A stretch of DNA of 64,000 bases from VXMO01 sp965219405 (GTDB lineage: Bacteria > Chloroflexota > Dehalococcoidia > UBA6926): NCBI GenBank assembly GCA_965219405.1, contig OZ244736.1, positions 1,674,001-1,738,000 of the forward strand. Reading direction: 5' to 3'. Both the position numbers and the translations under genes were made by a program. The notes under the pieces were generated by a model, which did not search any database, was not told the DNA's origin, and saw nothing but the letters and a program-made list of their open reading frames with translations. This document shows, piece by piece, positions 17,739 to 26,339 of the stretch; the first letter of the stretch is position 1; each line of letters begins with the position of its first letter.

Positions 17739-19739
17739 ATGCAGCTTTCAGATGCCGGTTACATCGCGCTGATACTCGCCCTGGGCGCTGCGCTGTACGG
17801 GAGCGCGGCGTCCGTTTTGGGGGCGCGATTGTCCATCGCTCCACTGACGGCAAGCGGGCGCAATGCCATCTATGTCGTGGCGCTATTGCTTGTCATGACG
17901 GCCTCCATCCTGGTGTATTCCTTTGTCACACAGGACTTTGGGCTGCGCTATGTGACACTGCACTCCAGCACCACCATGCCGTGGTACTACATACTGTCCG
18001 CCTTCTACGCCGGCCAGGAAGGTTCCCTGCTCTATTGGTCAACGCTGTTGGCGGTGTTTGGAAGCGTCATGATCTACGTGATGCGCAGGCGATATCCGGC
18101 GCTGATGGGTTACGCGAACGCCGTCATCCTTGCGAATCTCTCCTTTTTCCTGATTGTGCTGGTCTTCTTTGCCAATCCCATGGCACGTCTCCCCGCCACG
18201 ATGCCGGACGGCGTCGGGCTGAATCCCCTGCTCCAGGACCCGGGAATGCTGATCCACCCACCGATGTTGCTGGCCGGGTACATGAGCTGGACACTTCCTT
18301 TTGCAATCGCCGTCGCCGCGCTAGCAACAGGTCGGGTGGGAGTGGAGTGGACTCGAGCGCTGCGGACCCCGACCCTGATTGCCTGGAGCATTCAGACCGC
18401 GGGACTCATTCTCGGCGGTTGGTGGGCGTACCACGTGCTGGGATGGGGCGGTTACTGGGGGTGGGACCCGGTGGAGAATGTCGCGCTCTTGCCGTGGCTC
18501 ACCGGCACCGCGTTCCTCCATTCGGTCATGGTCGTGGAGCGGCGCGGCAAGCTCAAGGTGTGGACGCTGAGTCTTGTGTTCGCGACGTACCTGTTGGCTA
18601 TTTTCGGAACGTTCATCGTTCGCAGCGGCATCCTGAGCTCCGTCCACAACTTCGCGGAATCGGATGTCGGCGGCCTGTTCCTTGGCTACTTTGTCGGGGC
18701 GATGGCGCTGCCGCTCATTCTTCTCTTTTGGCGGCTGCCGCGCATCCGTGATGAGGAGGGTTTCGAGGCCGTTCTCTCACGCGAGTCCGGCTTTCTCTTC
18801 AACAATGTGCTGCTGTTCAGCATCGCCTTTGCCACGTTCTGGGGCACGGTTTACCCGATGATATCCGAGGCCCTTGGCAATCAGCGGCTGACAGTGAGCG
18901 CGCCCTTTTATCTGAAGGTGAACGGCCCGCTGTTTCTCGCCCTGATCTTATTGATGGGCGTCGGTCCGCTGTTGGCGTGGCGGAAGTCAACCGGCCAATC
19001 TCTGTGGCGACATCTCCGCATTCCAATAGGGGTCGGCGCGCTGACGGCAGCGCTGCTCGTGCCGCTGCTGCGCGATGCCATCACACCCATCGCATTCGGG
19101 GCCTGCGCTTTCGTTCTGACGACCGTGGCTCAGGAATACGCTCGGGGTATTCGCATACGGCGGAGCACAACACGAGAGTCCTACCCTGCTGCCGTAACCG
19201 GCCTCGTCTCCCGCGATCGGCGTCGCTACGGCGGATATCTCGTCCATGTCGCTGTCGTCGTGCTCGGCATCGGACTCATCGCATCAACAGCGTTTCAGTC
19301 CGCGACGGAAGTTAACCTGTTACGTGGCGAGTCCGTGGACATCGGCGATTACACCATCACGTACGCGGGGACGGCGAGTATACAGGAGCCGAACCGGCAG
19401 GTCTTCAGTTCACAGTTGATCGTTGAAGAGGACGGCACGCCTGTCGGGCAGCTCTTCCCCAAGACGCAGGTCTATCCGAACTTTGAGACGCAGCCGACAA
19501 ACCGGGTGGCGGTACTCTCCACACTGCGACATGACCTCTATGTCTTCCAGGCAGGATTCGACGACGAGTCCGCGACATTCGCCATCTTTATCAACCCGCT
19601 GATGACCTTTGTGTGGCTGGGCAGTTCCATGATCTTCCTGGCCCTGCTCATTACCGCGTGGCCGGGACGCGCCCCAGCCCTCAGGCCCGTTTGGGAGCCG
19701 GTTCGTTCTGCGGGAACTGCCGCCCCGCGGCGATCCTGA
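17739..19739 (+). CDS. ccmF: haem lyase CcmF
   Basis: The 666-residue polytopic protein attaches haem to apocytochromes c. The tryptophan-rich WWD motif GWGGYWGWDPVENVALLPWL lies at about residues 235-255, preceded by MLIHPPMLLAGYMSW with a conserved His. FIVRSGILSSVHNFAES and the C-terminal domain with LRHDLYVFQAGFDDESATFAIFINP are also CcmF-typical. It follows ccmE by 15 nt and precedes ccmH by 22 nt. Confidence 0.96.
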   Translation: MQLSDAGYIALILALGAALYGSAASVLGARLSIAPLTASGRNAIYVVALLLVMTASILVYSFVTQDFGLRYVTLHSSTTMPWYYILSAFYAGQEGSLLYWSTLLAVFGSVMIYVMRRRYPALMGYANAVILANLSFFLIVLVFFANPMARLPATMPDGVGLNPLLQDPGMLIHPPMLLAGYMSWTLPFAIAVAALATGRVGVEWTRALRTPTLIAWSIQTAGLILGGWWAYHVLGWGGYWGWDPVENVALLPWLTGTAFLHSVMVVERRGKLKVWTLSLVFATYLLAIFGTFIVRSGILSSVHNFAESDVGGLFLGYFVGAMALPLILLFWRLPRIRDEEGFEAVLSRESGFLFNNVLLFSIAFATFWGTVYPMISEALGNQRLTVSAPFYLKVNGPLFLALILLMGVGPLLAWRKSTGQSLWRHLRIPIGVGALTAALLVPLLRDAITPIAFGACAFVLTTVAQEYARGIRIRRSTTRESYPAAVTGLVSRDRRRYGGYLVHVAVVVLGIGLIASTAFQSATEVNLLRGESVDIGDYTITYAGTASIQEPNRQVFSSQLIVEEDGTPVGQLFPKTQVYPNFETQPTNRVAVLSTLRHDLYVFQAGFDDESATFAIFINPLMTFVWLGSSMIFLALLITAWPGRAPALRPVWEPVRSAGTAAPRRS

Positions 19740-19761
19740 ACAGAGGCCACCAAGGATCGCT

Positions 19762-20322
19762 ATGACTCACTCAACGACCCGCCGGGGAATATCGAAAGCG
19801 GGCATCACTGCTCTGGCCACGGGACTCGGGCTATTGCTCCTGTTGGGCATACCAGCTGTGACCTACGCTCAAGACACGGACACAGAGGAGTTCTCACGGC
19901 AGGAGCTTGAACTGCTGGCGCTCTCGCCACAGGCCCGCGCCATTGCAAACAAGTTGCAGTGCCCGGTGTGCGACGGGCAGCCAATTACGGAATCCAATGC
20001 CACGATTGCTCGCCAAATGAAGGCTCGCGTGCAGCAGCTTGTGGACGGTGGCACAAGCGAGGAGGAGATCCTGGACTTCTTTGTGGAGCGTTACGGCCCC
20101 GAGGTTCTGCGTGAGCCGCGTCCTGAGGGTATCGGATGGGGGGTTTGGCTGGCCCCGCCTATCATCGCGTTGATCGGCCTGATCATCGTCTATTTCGGGC
20201 TGCGCAGCGGGAGACGAATGCGATCCCAACCACAGCCAGCCCGGCCTGCCCCAAGCTCTATTGCGGAGGATGATGAGATTGTGGCGCGGGAAATCGGCCG
20301 CGTGACGAGAGACGAGAGCTGA
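19762..20322 (+). CDS. ccmH: CcmH/CycL thiol reductant of cytochrome c maturation
   Basis: It reduces the CXXCH thiols of apocytochrome before haem attachment. After an N-terminal hydrophobic segment ending TYAQ (likely signal), the domain contains ANKLQCPVCDGQPITESNATIARQMK, the LRCPxC motif of the family. EILDFFVERYGPEVL and one C-terminal transmembrane helix (WLAPPIIALIGLIIVYFGL) follow. The 186-residue length matches a membrane-anchored CcmH. Confidence 0.95.
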   Translation: MTHSTTRRGISKAGITALATGLGLLLLLGIPAVTYAQDTDTEEFSRQELELLALSPQARAIANKLQCPVCDGQPITESNATIARQMKARVQQLVDGGTSEEEILDFFVERYGPEVLREPRPEGIGWGVWLAPPIIALIGLIIVYFGLRSGRRMRSQPQPARPAPSSIAEDDEIVAREIGRVTRDES

Positions 20323-20329
20323 GGCGCGG

Positions 20330-20734
20330 GTGGATCTAGTACCCGTCGGGCTGACACTCTTGGCCGTCGTCGTGACAGTCGTTGGTATTGCGTTTCCTCT
20401 TCTTCGGACGAGAAACGCGGATGACGGGACTGCCACGGGAGACGAACTCTCCGACCTGGGACGCATGCGGGAAGCGCGCAACGAGGCGCTGACGGCCATC
20501 ATGGACCTGGATGACGAACTGGAGCGGGGCAACGTTTCCGAGGGAGAACATCGCGCCACGAGAATCCTGTTGGTGCGCCGCGCCGCCGCCCTGATCCGTG
20601 AGATAGAGGGGAGGGAACTCATCCTCGATGAGGAAATCGATCGTGCCGTGGGGCTGCGTCGCGAACGCATGAGAGCTGAGGATCAACCCGCCTCTTCTGA
20701 GCAGTCGGATGTCGACGCAGAGTCAGCTCCATGA
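20330..20734 (+). CDS. CcmI N-terminal-like membrane protein
   Basis: The 134-residue protein has one N-terminal transmembrane helix (GLTLLAVVVTVVGIAFPLL) then a cytoplasmic coiled coil: EARNEALTAIMDLDDELERGNVSEGEHRATRILLVRRAAALIREIE. This resembles the membrane-plus-leucine-zipper part of CcmI (CycH) without the TPR domain. It would help present apocytochrome to CcmF/H. The GTG start is 7 nt after the ccmH stop, and the end overlaps the next gene by 4 nt (ATGA). Confidence 0.7.
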   Translation: MDLVPVGLTLLAVVVTVVGIAFPLLRTRNADDGTATGDELSDLGRMREARNEALTAIMDLDDELERGNVSEGEHRATRILLVRRAAALIREIEGRELILDEEIDRAVGLRRERMRAEDQPASSEQSDVDAESAP

Positions 20735-22023
20735 CACGGGAACACGGTTCCATAAATGTGGCAGGTAGAGCACGGCTGATGATCGGAGCCGCTGTATTTG
20801 TCGGTACGACGCTCGGCCTCATCCTACTGATTTCAGTGGTCATGGCTCCTGCGCAGCCCGCCGACGCGCAAGAAACTACCCAGCAGACACTCGCCTCAGG
20901 CGCGCCGATCACCCTCGAAGCCGTTGTCAGGAACGGCACCTCGGGGGAGCCTGTGCCGGAAGGCCTGATTGTGACGCTGCAGGTGTTCGACCTTGCGGAC
21001 ACTGAATTGCAGCGCCTTGAGGCAGAGACCGACGCGAACGGAGGCGTGGTGTTCGATGGAGTGATCGGCGACGAGGAGGTCAGTTACACACTCTCAGCGG
21101 CCTATAACGAAGTCCGTTTCTTTAGCGACGCATACATCTCCACCATTGACCGTGATGGGCCGATTCAACTCACGATCTTTGAGCCTACGTCCGATCCGTC
21201 CGTGATTCGCATCACCGGGGACAGTTCCGCCATCACGCCGCCGGAAGATGATTCCGGGGTACTGCGCATCCTGCAAGTAACCACTTTCGAGAACACGAGT
21301 GACCGCGCCTACGTGGGGAACGATCCTCTCAACACGCGGCTCACCGTCCAGCTACCATTGCCCGTCATGGCGTTCGATCTTGAGTCCGTGCACAGCCCCG
21401 GCAGCCTCGTGCTGGCGTCGGACAGCCGTGAGGTTTATTCCATCATTCCCGTGATGCCGGGTATTGAGGAATACATCGTCACCTATGGCGTGCTCTACAC
21501 GACGCAGGTGTTTGCGTGGAGCAAGGCCTATCCCTACCCCACTGAAATTGCCCGCCTGCTGGTTCCCAAGGAGATCTCGTTCCGCCCTGGTTCCGAGTGG
21601 GTGCAGATGCCGGATTCAGAGGTGTCCGGCGTGACGTATGCTCGCTATGAAATGAGGTCGATCATCGCAGACGAGACCCTCAGTGGCATTGTTGCCGATC
21701 TTCCGCCAAGCGCCGGCTCACGCAGTCGGAGCCTTGAGCAGACGCTGCGTGATGTGGCGCTCGGCGTTGTCGCGGTCGCGCTCATCATGGCAGCGGGATT
21801 CGCGCTCTGGTGGGGACGATTCCGTAACCGCAGGCGCGGTCTCTCAGACTCCATCGCCGATAGAGAGACCGTCCAAGCGCAAAGAGAGGCTGCCGTTGCT
21901 GAGTTGGCACGACTAGAGGAGGCGCGCGACGCGGGCGACATCTCAGAGGACGAATATGCGGAGGCCTCCGCGCCTCATCGTGAACTTCTGCGCCGAATAC
22001 TCCAGGAGGAACGGACGCAATGA
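20731..22023 (+). CDS. unknown Ccm-operon membrane protein with Ig-like domain
   Basis: The 430-residue protein has a signal/anchor (about 17-45), and an extracytoplasmic part starting with a beta-sandwich like carboxypeptidase-regulatory domains (GAPITLEAVVRNGTSGEPVPEGLIVTLQVFD...TDANGGVVFDGV). A second beta-rich region, a transmembrane helix (VALGVVAVALIMAAGFALWW, about 345-365) and a cytoplasmic coiled coil (REAAVAELARLEEARDAGDISEDEYAEAS) follow. The coiled coil has the same plan as that of the preceding CcmI-like protein. It overlaps both neighbours by 4 nt, so it is firmly in the operon. No known Ccm component matches. Confidence 0.8.
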   Translation: MTREHGSINVAGRARLMIGAAVFVGTTLGLILLISVVMAPAQPADAQETTQQTLASGAPITLEAVVRNGTSGEPVPEGLIVTLQVFDLADTELQRLEAETDANGGVVFDGVIGDEEVSYTLSAAYNEVRFFSDAYISTIDRDGPIQLTIFEPTSDPSVIRITGDSSAITPPEDDSGVLRILQVTTFENTSDRAYVGNDPLNTRLTVQLPLPVMAFDLESVHSPGSLVLASDSREVYSIIPVMPGIEEYIVTYGVLYTTQVFAWSKAYPYPTEIARLLVPKEISFRPGSEWVQMPDSEVSGVTYARYEMRSIIADETLSGIVADLPPSAGSRSRSLEQTLRDVALGVVAVALIMAAGFALWWGRFRNRRRGLSDSIADRETVQAQREAAVAELARLEEARDAGDISEDEYAEASAPHRELLRRILQEERTQ

Positions 22024-22772
22024 CAGCCGAACAGTCCGGTTCCTCGTCACAGGCCATCGTGCGCTGCGCGAGCCTGCAGAAGTCATACGGACAACGTCCG
22101 GCGATTCGGAATCTGAGCCTGACGATTAACGCCAGCGAGCGTATCGCCCTGTTCGGCGACAACGGAGCAGGAAAGTCCACGCTGCTGCAACTCATCTCAG
22201 GCCTCTTGCGCCCAAGTGGAGGGGGGATTCGCGTATTCGGGGGACAACCGTGGGGGCGTGAGGGGACCAGCGCACGGGCAAAGATCGGCACGCTCAGCCA
22301 TCAGAGCCACCTGTATGAAGAACTGTCCGCGCGGGAGAACCTGACGCTGTACGGCAGGCTCTACGGTGTGGACGAGCCTCATCAAAGGGCGGATACGCTC
22401 ATTTCAGAGTTTGGCCTGTCAGGGCGGCGTGTCGACCCGATACGAACACTGTCACGCGGGATGACGCAGCGCGTGTCCCTGATGCGGGCGTTGATCCATC
22501 ATCCAGCGCTGCTGCTGCTGGACGAGCCGGAAACCGGCCTTGACGCCACGTCCCGGGAAATGCTTGCTCAACACATCACGGAGCAAGGCGCGGGCGTGAC
22601 GGTCGTGTTGGCGACGCATAACATTGAGATGGGCGTTTCGCTGACGACACGGGACATTGTGCTCCGCAACGGGGAAATCACCCATGACTCCGCTGTAATC
22701 TCCGACTTGACCATGGACACGGCACAGCGTCGCCAATTGGTCGCAGCTCATCTCGGCAGCAGTGTCTCATAA
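22020..22772 (+). CDS. ccmA: haem-handling ABC transporter ATPase CcmA
   Basis: This is the ATPase of CcmABCD, which releases holo-CcmE. Walker A is GDNGAGKSTL, the Q-loop region is SHQSHLYEELSARENLTLYGRLYG, the signature is LSRGMTQRVSLMRAL, Walker B is LLLLDEPETGLD and the switch His is in VVLATHN. At 250 residues it is a single nucleotide-binding domain. The start overlaps the preceding stop (ATGA), and ccmB follows within 10 nt. Confidence 0.94.
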   Translation: MTAEQSGSSSQAIVRCASLQKSYGQRPAIRNLSLTINASERIALFGDNGAGKSTLLQLISGLLRPSGGGIRVFGGQPWGREGTSARAKIGTLSHQSHLYEELSARENLTLYGRLYGVDEPHQRADTLISEFGLSGRRVDPIRTLSRGMTQRVSLMRALIHHPALLLLDEPETGLDATSREMLAQHITEQGAGVTVVLATHNIEMGVSLTTRDIVLRNGEITHDSAVISDLTMDTAQRRQLVAAHLGSSVS

Positions 22773-22782
22773 GGTTGCTAAC

Positions 22783-23496
22783 GTGCCGCCCCGAGAACAA
22801 AGCTCCCTCTCCGTGAACCGCCCGCCGGGGTACGCGGCTCAATTCCGAATCCTGTTCAGCAAGGAGATTGCGGTTGAATTCCGCTCGCGGGAGACGGCCG
22901 TGCCGATGGCCGTTTTTGCGGCGGCGGCGCTGATTGCCTTTCAATTCTCGTTTGACCTGCGCGGCGGCACGCTGAATCTCGTTGCGCCGGGAGTCCTGTG
23001 GGTGGCCATCATCTTTGCGAGCCTGCTCGCGTTGGGGCGCTCGTTTGCTCGTGAGGTGGAGCGCGGTTCGCTTGACGGTCTGCTTGCGAGTCCTATCGAC
23101 CCGGGAGCGCTTTACCTGGCCAAGGTGGCGGCAAACGTCCTGATGCTCATTGTCCTTGAGATTGTCATCGTTCCGTTGACGGCGGTGCTATTCAACCTAC
23201 AGCTTTTTCAGCCTGCGCTCCTGCTCACGCTTTTAATGGGGAACATCGGTATCGCGGGGGTTGGAACGATCCTCGCTTCCATTGCGGCGCGTGCACGGGC
23301 AAGAGAGGCGCTACTGCCCATCATGCTGCTGCCGCTGCTTGTGCCCGTCATCATCGGCGCGGTACGGGCGACGGGGCTAGCGATTGATGAGAGGCCATGG
23401 GATGAGATCCAGCCTTGGCTCGGCGTATTGGGGGCGTATGACCTGGCATTTGTCACCCTGTCCGCGCTTATCTTCTATGTTACGGTTGAACGGTGA
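22783..23496 (+). CDS. ccmB: CcmB, membrane subunit of the Ccm ABC transporter
   Basis: About six transmembrane helices in 237 residues, with RILFSKEIAVEFRSRET at the N-terminus and LASPIDPGALYLAKVAANVLML, typical of CcmB. The GTG at 22783 has AAGG about 8 nt upstream; a GTG at 22762 overlapping ccmA is the alternative. The end overlaps ccmC by 4 nt. Confidence 0.93.
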   Translation: MPPREQSSLSVNRPPGYAAQFRILFSKEIAVEFRSRETAVPMAVFAAAALIAFQFSFDLRGGTLNLVAPGVLWVAIIFASLLALGRSFAREVERGSLDGLLASPIDPGALYLAKVAANVLMLIVLEIVIVPLTAVLFNLQLFQPALLLTLLMGNIGIAGVGTILASIAARARAREALLPIMLLPLLVPVIIGAVRATGLAIDERPWDEIQPWLGVLGAYDLAFVTLSALIFYVTVER

Positions 23497-24191
23497 GCTT
23501 TTCTGATCGCCGTTTCTCCACGATAGATATTGTTGGCGTCGCCGCGTTCGCTGTGATGCTAATCGCACTCTATCTCGCAATTGTTGAGTCGCCGTCGGAG
23601 CGCGTGCAGGGCATTCATCAGAAGATCTTCTACATCCACGTGCCCAGCGCGCTTGTGGCTTACATATCAATCGGGGTGGTGGCGGTCGGCAGCGGGATGT
23701 ACCTGTGGAAACGCACACACAAGTGGGACAGGCTGGCGATTGCGTCCGCGGAGTTAGGTGTGATTCTGACTACCCTGACACTAGTGACCGGGTCCTTGTG
23801 GGGTCGGCCGGTGTGGGGCGCGTGGTGGAACTGGTCGGACACTCGCCTAGTCACGACTTTGGTCATGTGGCTCGTCTACGTGGCTTACCTGATGCTGCGG
23901 TCACTGGGCGAGCGGGGCCCGGCGACGTCACGGGCGGCGGCGGTGCTCGGTCTCCTTGGATTCGTGAACGTGCCCATCACCTATTTCTCGGTCTACCTGT
24001 GGACGTTTCTACATCCATTACCAACGCTACAGTCTTCGACGGATAGGCCGGAGAGCGCCATCCTGATTCCCTTCCTTGTCGGAATGGCGGCGTTCTCACT
24101 GCTATACGTGTATTTGATGGCGATGCGGATGCGGTTGGAGGAAGCGCAGCACGAGCTTGACGACCTTCGGATCGCCCGGGAAATGTCATGA
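23493..24191 (+). CDS. ccmC: CcmC, haem-delivery subunit
   Basis: The 232-residue protein has six transmembrane helices and loads haem onto CcmE. The WWD-type motif GRPVWGAWWNWSDTRLVTTL lies at about residues 108-127, preceded by FYIHVPSAL with the conserved His. A second His is in WTFLHPLP. GTG start, with a 4-nt overlap with ccmB. Confidence 0.95.
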   Translation: MSFSDRRFSTIDIVGVAAFAVMLIALYLAIVESPSERVQGIHQKIFYIHVPSALVAYISIGVVAVGSGMYLWKRTHKWDRLAIASAELGVILTTLTLVTGSLWGRPVWGAWWNWSDTRLVTTLVMWLVYVAYLMLRSLGERGPATSRAAAVLGLLGFVNVPITYFSVYLWTFLHPLPTLQSSTDRPESAILIPFLVGMAAFSLLYVYLMAMRMRLEEAQHELDDLRIAREMS

Positions 24192-24202
24192 GGGAGAATT
24201 AG

Positions 24203-24388
24203 GTGGGCAACGAGTTCGGCGAGTTCGATCCAATCTTCGTATTTGTAGCATACGCTGTCGTGTGGATTGTGTTTTTTGCCTATCTGTATTACGTGGCGCG
24301 GAGGCAGTCCGATATCCGCTCCCAAATCGACGCCCTCAAGGGGTCCGCGCAAGGCGAGAAGGACAGTTCCGATTCGGACAGCTCGTAG
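24203..24388 (+). CDS. ccmD: CcmD-like small membrane protein
   Basis: The 61-residue protein has one transmembrane helix (IFVFVAYAVVWIVFFAYLYYV) and a charged C-terminal tail. Size, topology and position right after ccmC fit CcmD, which stabilises the CcmC-CcmE complex. GAGGGAG lies upstream of the GTG start. It is the last gene of the Ccm operon. Confidence 0.8.
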   Translation: MGNEFGEFDPIFVFVAYAVVWIVFFAYLYYVARRQSDIRSQIDALKGSAQGEKDSSDSDSS

Positions 24389-24400
24389 CCGAGAGCATTA

Positions 24401-24424
24401 GATTCCCGCTTTCGCGGGAATGAC
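24401..24424. repeat. dispersed palindrome copy 3, between converging operons
   Basis: GATTCCCGC-TTTC-GCGGGAATGAC lies in the 49-nt gap between the converging ccm and cta operons. The hairpin has the position of a bidirectional terminator, although no U-tract follows. Confidence 0.85.
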
Positions 24425-24437
24425 GGATCGGGGCGCG

Positions 24438-26339
24438 TTAGATAATCTGGTCGAACATGACGGCGAGGAAGAGTAACGACAAGTACAGCAAAGAGTACTT
24501 GTAGAGGCGCAGGGCGGCGGCTCGGTCCTTTTCTTTGAGCAGTCGATAAGCATAGTACGTGAACATTCCTCCCAGAGCAGTTGCGCCTGCGAGGTAGACG
24601 GCGCTAAGGCTCGCCGTTGATATGTAGAGCAGCAGGGCGAGGATATTCACCAGGATCGTGTAGAGGAAGATGCTGGTTCGCGTGCTCTCCTCGCCGAGGA
24701 TGACCGGCATCATCGGCACGCTGGCCCGTTCATAATCGTCCTTGATCATCAGAGAAAGCGCCCAGAAGTGGGGCGGAGTCCAGAAAAAGATGATCAGGAA
24801 CAGGTAGATGGCAGGGAGGCTCAGGTCTCCGGTCACGCCTGCCCAGCCCACGAGGGGTGGAACCGCGCCTGCCGCTCCGCCAATGACGATGTTCTGCACC
24901 GTCGTCTGCTTGAGCCAGAGTGTGTAGACAAAGACATAGAAGAGCGCTCCGCTCAGCGTGATAGACGCGGCGAGCACGTTCGCACCGCCCGCCAGCACTG
25001 CAAACGCCAGTACGTTGAGGGCGATGCCGTAGGAGATTGCCATGCGTGGACTGACGCGGCCGCTGGCGACGGGCCGGTGGCGCGTCCTCAGCATTGCAGA
25101 GTCGATGTTGCCTTCAAGGCCGTGATTGATGGCTCCGGCGCCGCCTGATGCCAACGCACCGCCAAGCAAGACGGCAACCGCAACGGTCAGGGACGGCAAA
25201 CCCTCCGCGGCAAGAACCATTCCACCGAGCGCCGTCAGCAGGAGGAGCACCATGACGCGCGGCTTGGTGAGCCAGAAGTAGTCGGACGCGACCACCCTAA
25301 GTGTTGATGCCGGAGCAAGTCCGGAGCCGCCCGCGGGCGAGGGAGGCATCTGCGTTGACGCAGGTGAGGCATCGTCCTCAGCGCCGGATGCTCGTGCACG
25401 CGCGGCGAGAATCACGAGCAGGACGGCGGCCGCCCACGTCAGCGAGGCAAGAGTAATGTGCGCGACACGGGCCGCGTGGTGGAACTCCGTCCAGGGAACG
25501 AGAGCGCCGATGACTATCTGCACGAGGAGCAGGTGGAGAGTGGCCTGCCCCACCCGGCTGATCATCCGGTCATTCTTTTTCTGACGCCACGAGAGGAATG
25601 CGACAAAGCCGGTGGCGAGGGTTCCAATGACGACCATGTAGCGGTGTCCCATGTGGATATTGGGGTCGAATCCGCTGGGCATGATTGCGCCGTCGCACAG
25701 TGGCCACGCAGAGAATCCACTGCCGCAGGCAAGCGTGGCTTCTTCGGCCACGACATACGAGCCGGAGAGGATCATGATCAATGTCACTACAGCGGCGACG
25801 GCGGCCCAGATATAGAGCTTGCGGGCATCCCGGAGGGAGATGCCCTGCCCCTCTGTGGGCACTGTTTGACTTGGCGCGGCGGCCATCATTGTCACGATGA
25901 GAAGCGCGAGAATGGCTTCGGCGAGGAACAGGTGGAGCGTGACGATCGGTGGTGGCAGCTCTGTTATGACGGCCACGCCACCCAATCCCGCCTGCGTCAG
26001 CATGACGACGAGGGTTACGGCTGCCGGAAGGAGCGCGCGTCGAGTCGGTTCTTCCCCTGATCTTGAAGCAAGGAAAGCCACGACGAACATGGCGGCAATG
26101 AGAAGGCCAACAATGGCCGCTGTCAGCCGGTGAGAGTATTCGATGAGGACATGGTATTCGAACGGCGGAATGATGCTGCCATGGCACAGCGGCCAGTCCG
26201 GGCAGGCGAGTCCGGAGCCCGTGACTCGAACAAAGCTGCCCAGGCTTATCAGAAAGACGGTCGCAATTGCCGCGGCGAGGGCAAGTCCCAAGAGGGCCTT
26301 ACGGTAGCGGAGCTCAGTGACGTCAGGCGCGTTGGACAT
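24438..26339 (-). CDS. ctaA-ctaB: fused haem A synthase (CtaA) - haem O synthase (CtaB)
   Basis: One 633-residue polypeptide holds both enzymes that convert haem B to haem O and then haem A. The N-half (about 1-325) is CtaA: FVRVTGSGLACPDWPLCHGSIIPPF, EYSHRLTAAIVG, a second half-repeat with ACGSGFSAWPLCDG and HMGHRYMVVIG, and EFHHAARVAHI. The C-half (about 350-633) is CtaB: DYFWLTKPRVMVLLLLT, INHGLEGNIDSAMLRTRHRP (the prenyltransferase NxxxDxxxD motif) and FFWTPPHFWALSLMIKDDY. The ATG at 26339 overlaps the ctaG stop by 1 nt. The open frame beyond it is non-coding. Such fusions are known in other phyla. Confidence 0.95.
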   Translation of the reverse strand: MSNAPDVTELRYRKALLGLALAAAIATVFLISLGSFVRVTGSGLACPDWPLCHGSIIPPFEYHVLIEYSHRLTAAIVGLLIAAMFVVAFLASRSGEEPTRRALLPAAVTLVVMLTQAGLGGVAVITELPPPIVTLHLFLAEAILALLIVTMMAAAPSQTVPTEGQGISLRDARKLYIWAAVAAVVTLIMILSGSYVVAEEATLACGSGFSAWPLCDGAIMPSGFDPNIHMGHRYMVVIGTLATGFVAFLSWRQKKNDRMISRVGQATLHLLLVQIVIGALVPWTEFHHAARVAHITLASLTWAAAVLLVILAARARASGAEDDASPASTQMPPSPAGGSGLAPASTLRVVASDYFWLTKPRVMVLLLLTALGGMVLAAEGLPSLTVAVAVLLGGALASGGAGAINHGLEGNIDSAMLRTRHRPVASGRVSPRMAISYGIALNVLAFAVLAGGANVLAASITLSGALFYVFVYTLWLKQTTVQNIVIGGAAGAVPPLVGWAGVTGDLSLPAIYLFLIIFFWTPPHFWALSLMIKDDYERASVPMMPVILGEESTRTSIFLYTILVNILALLLYISTASLSAVYLAGATALGGMFTYYAYRLLKEKDRAAALRLYKYSLLYLSLLFLAVMFDQII

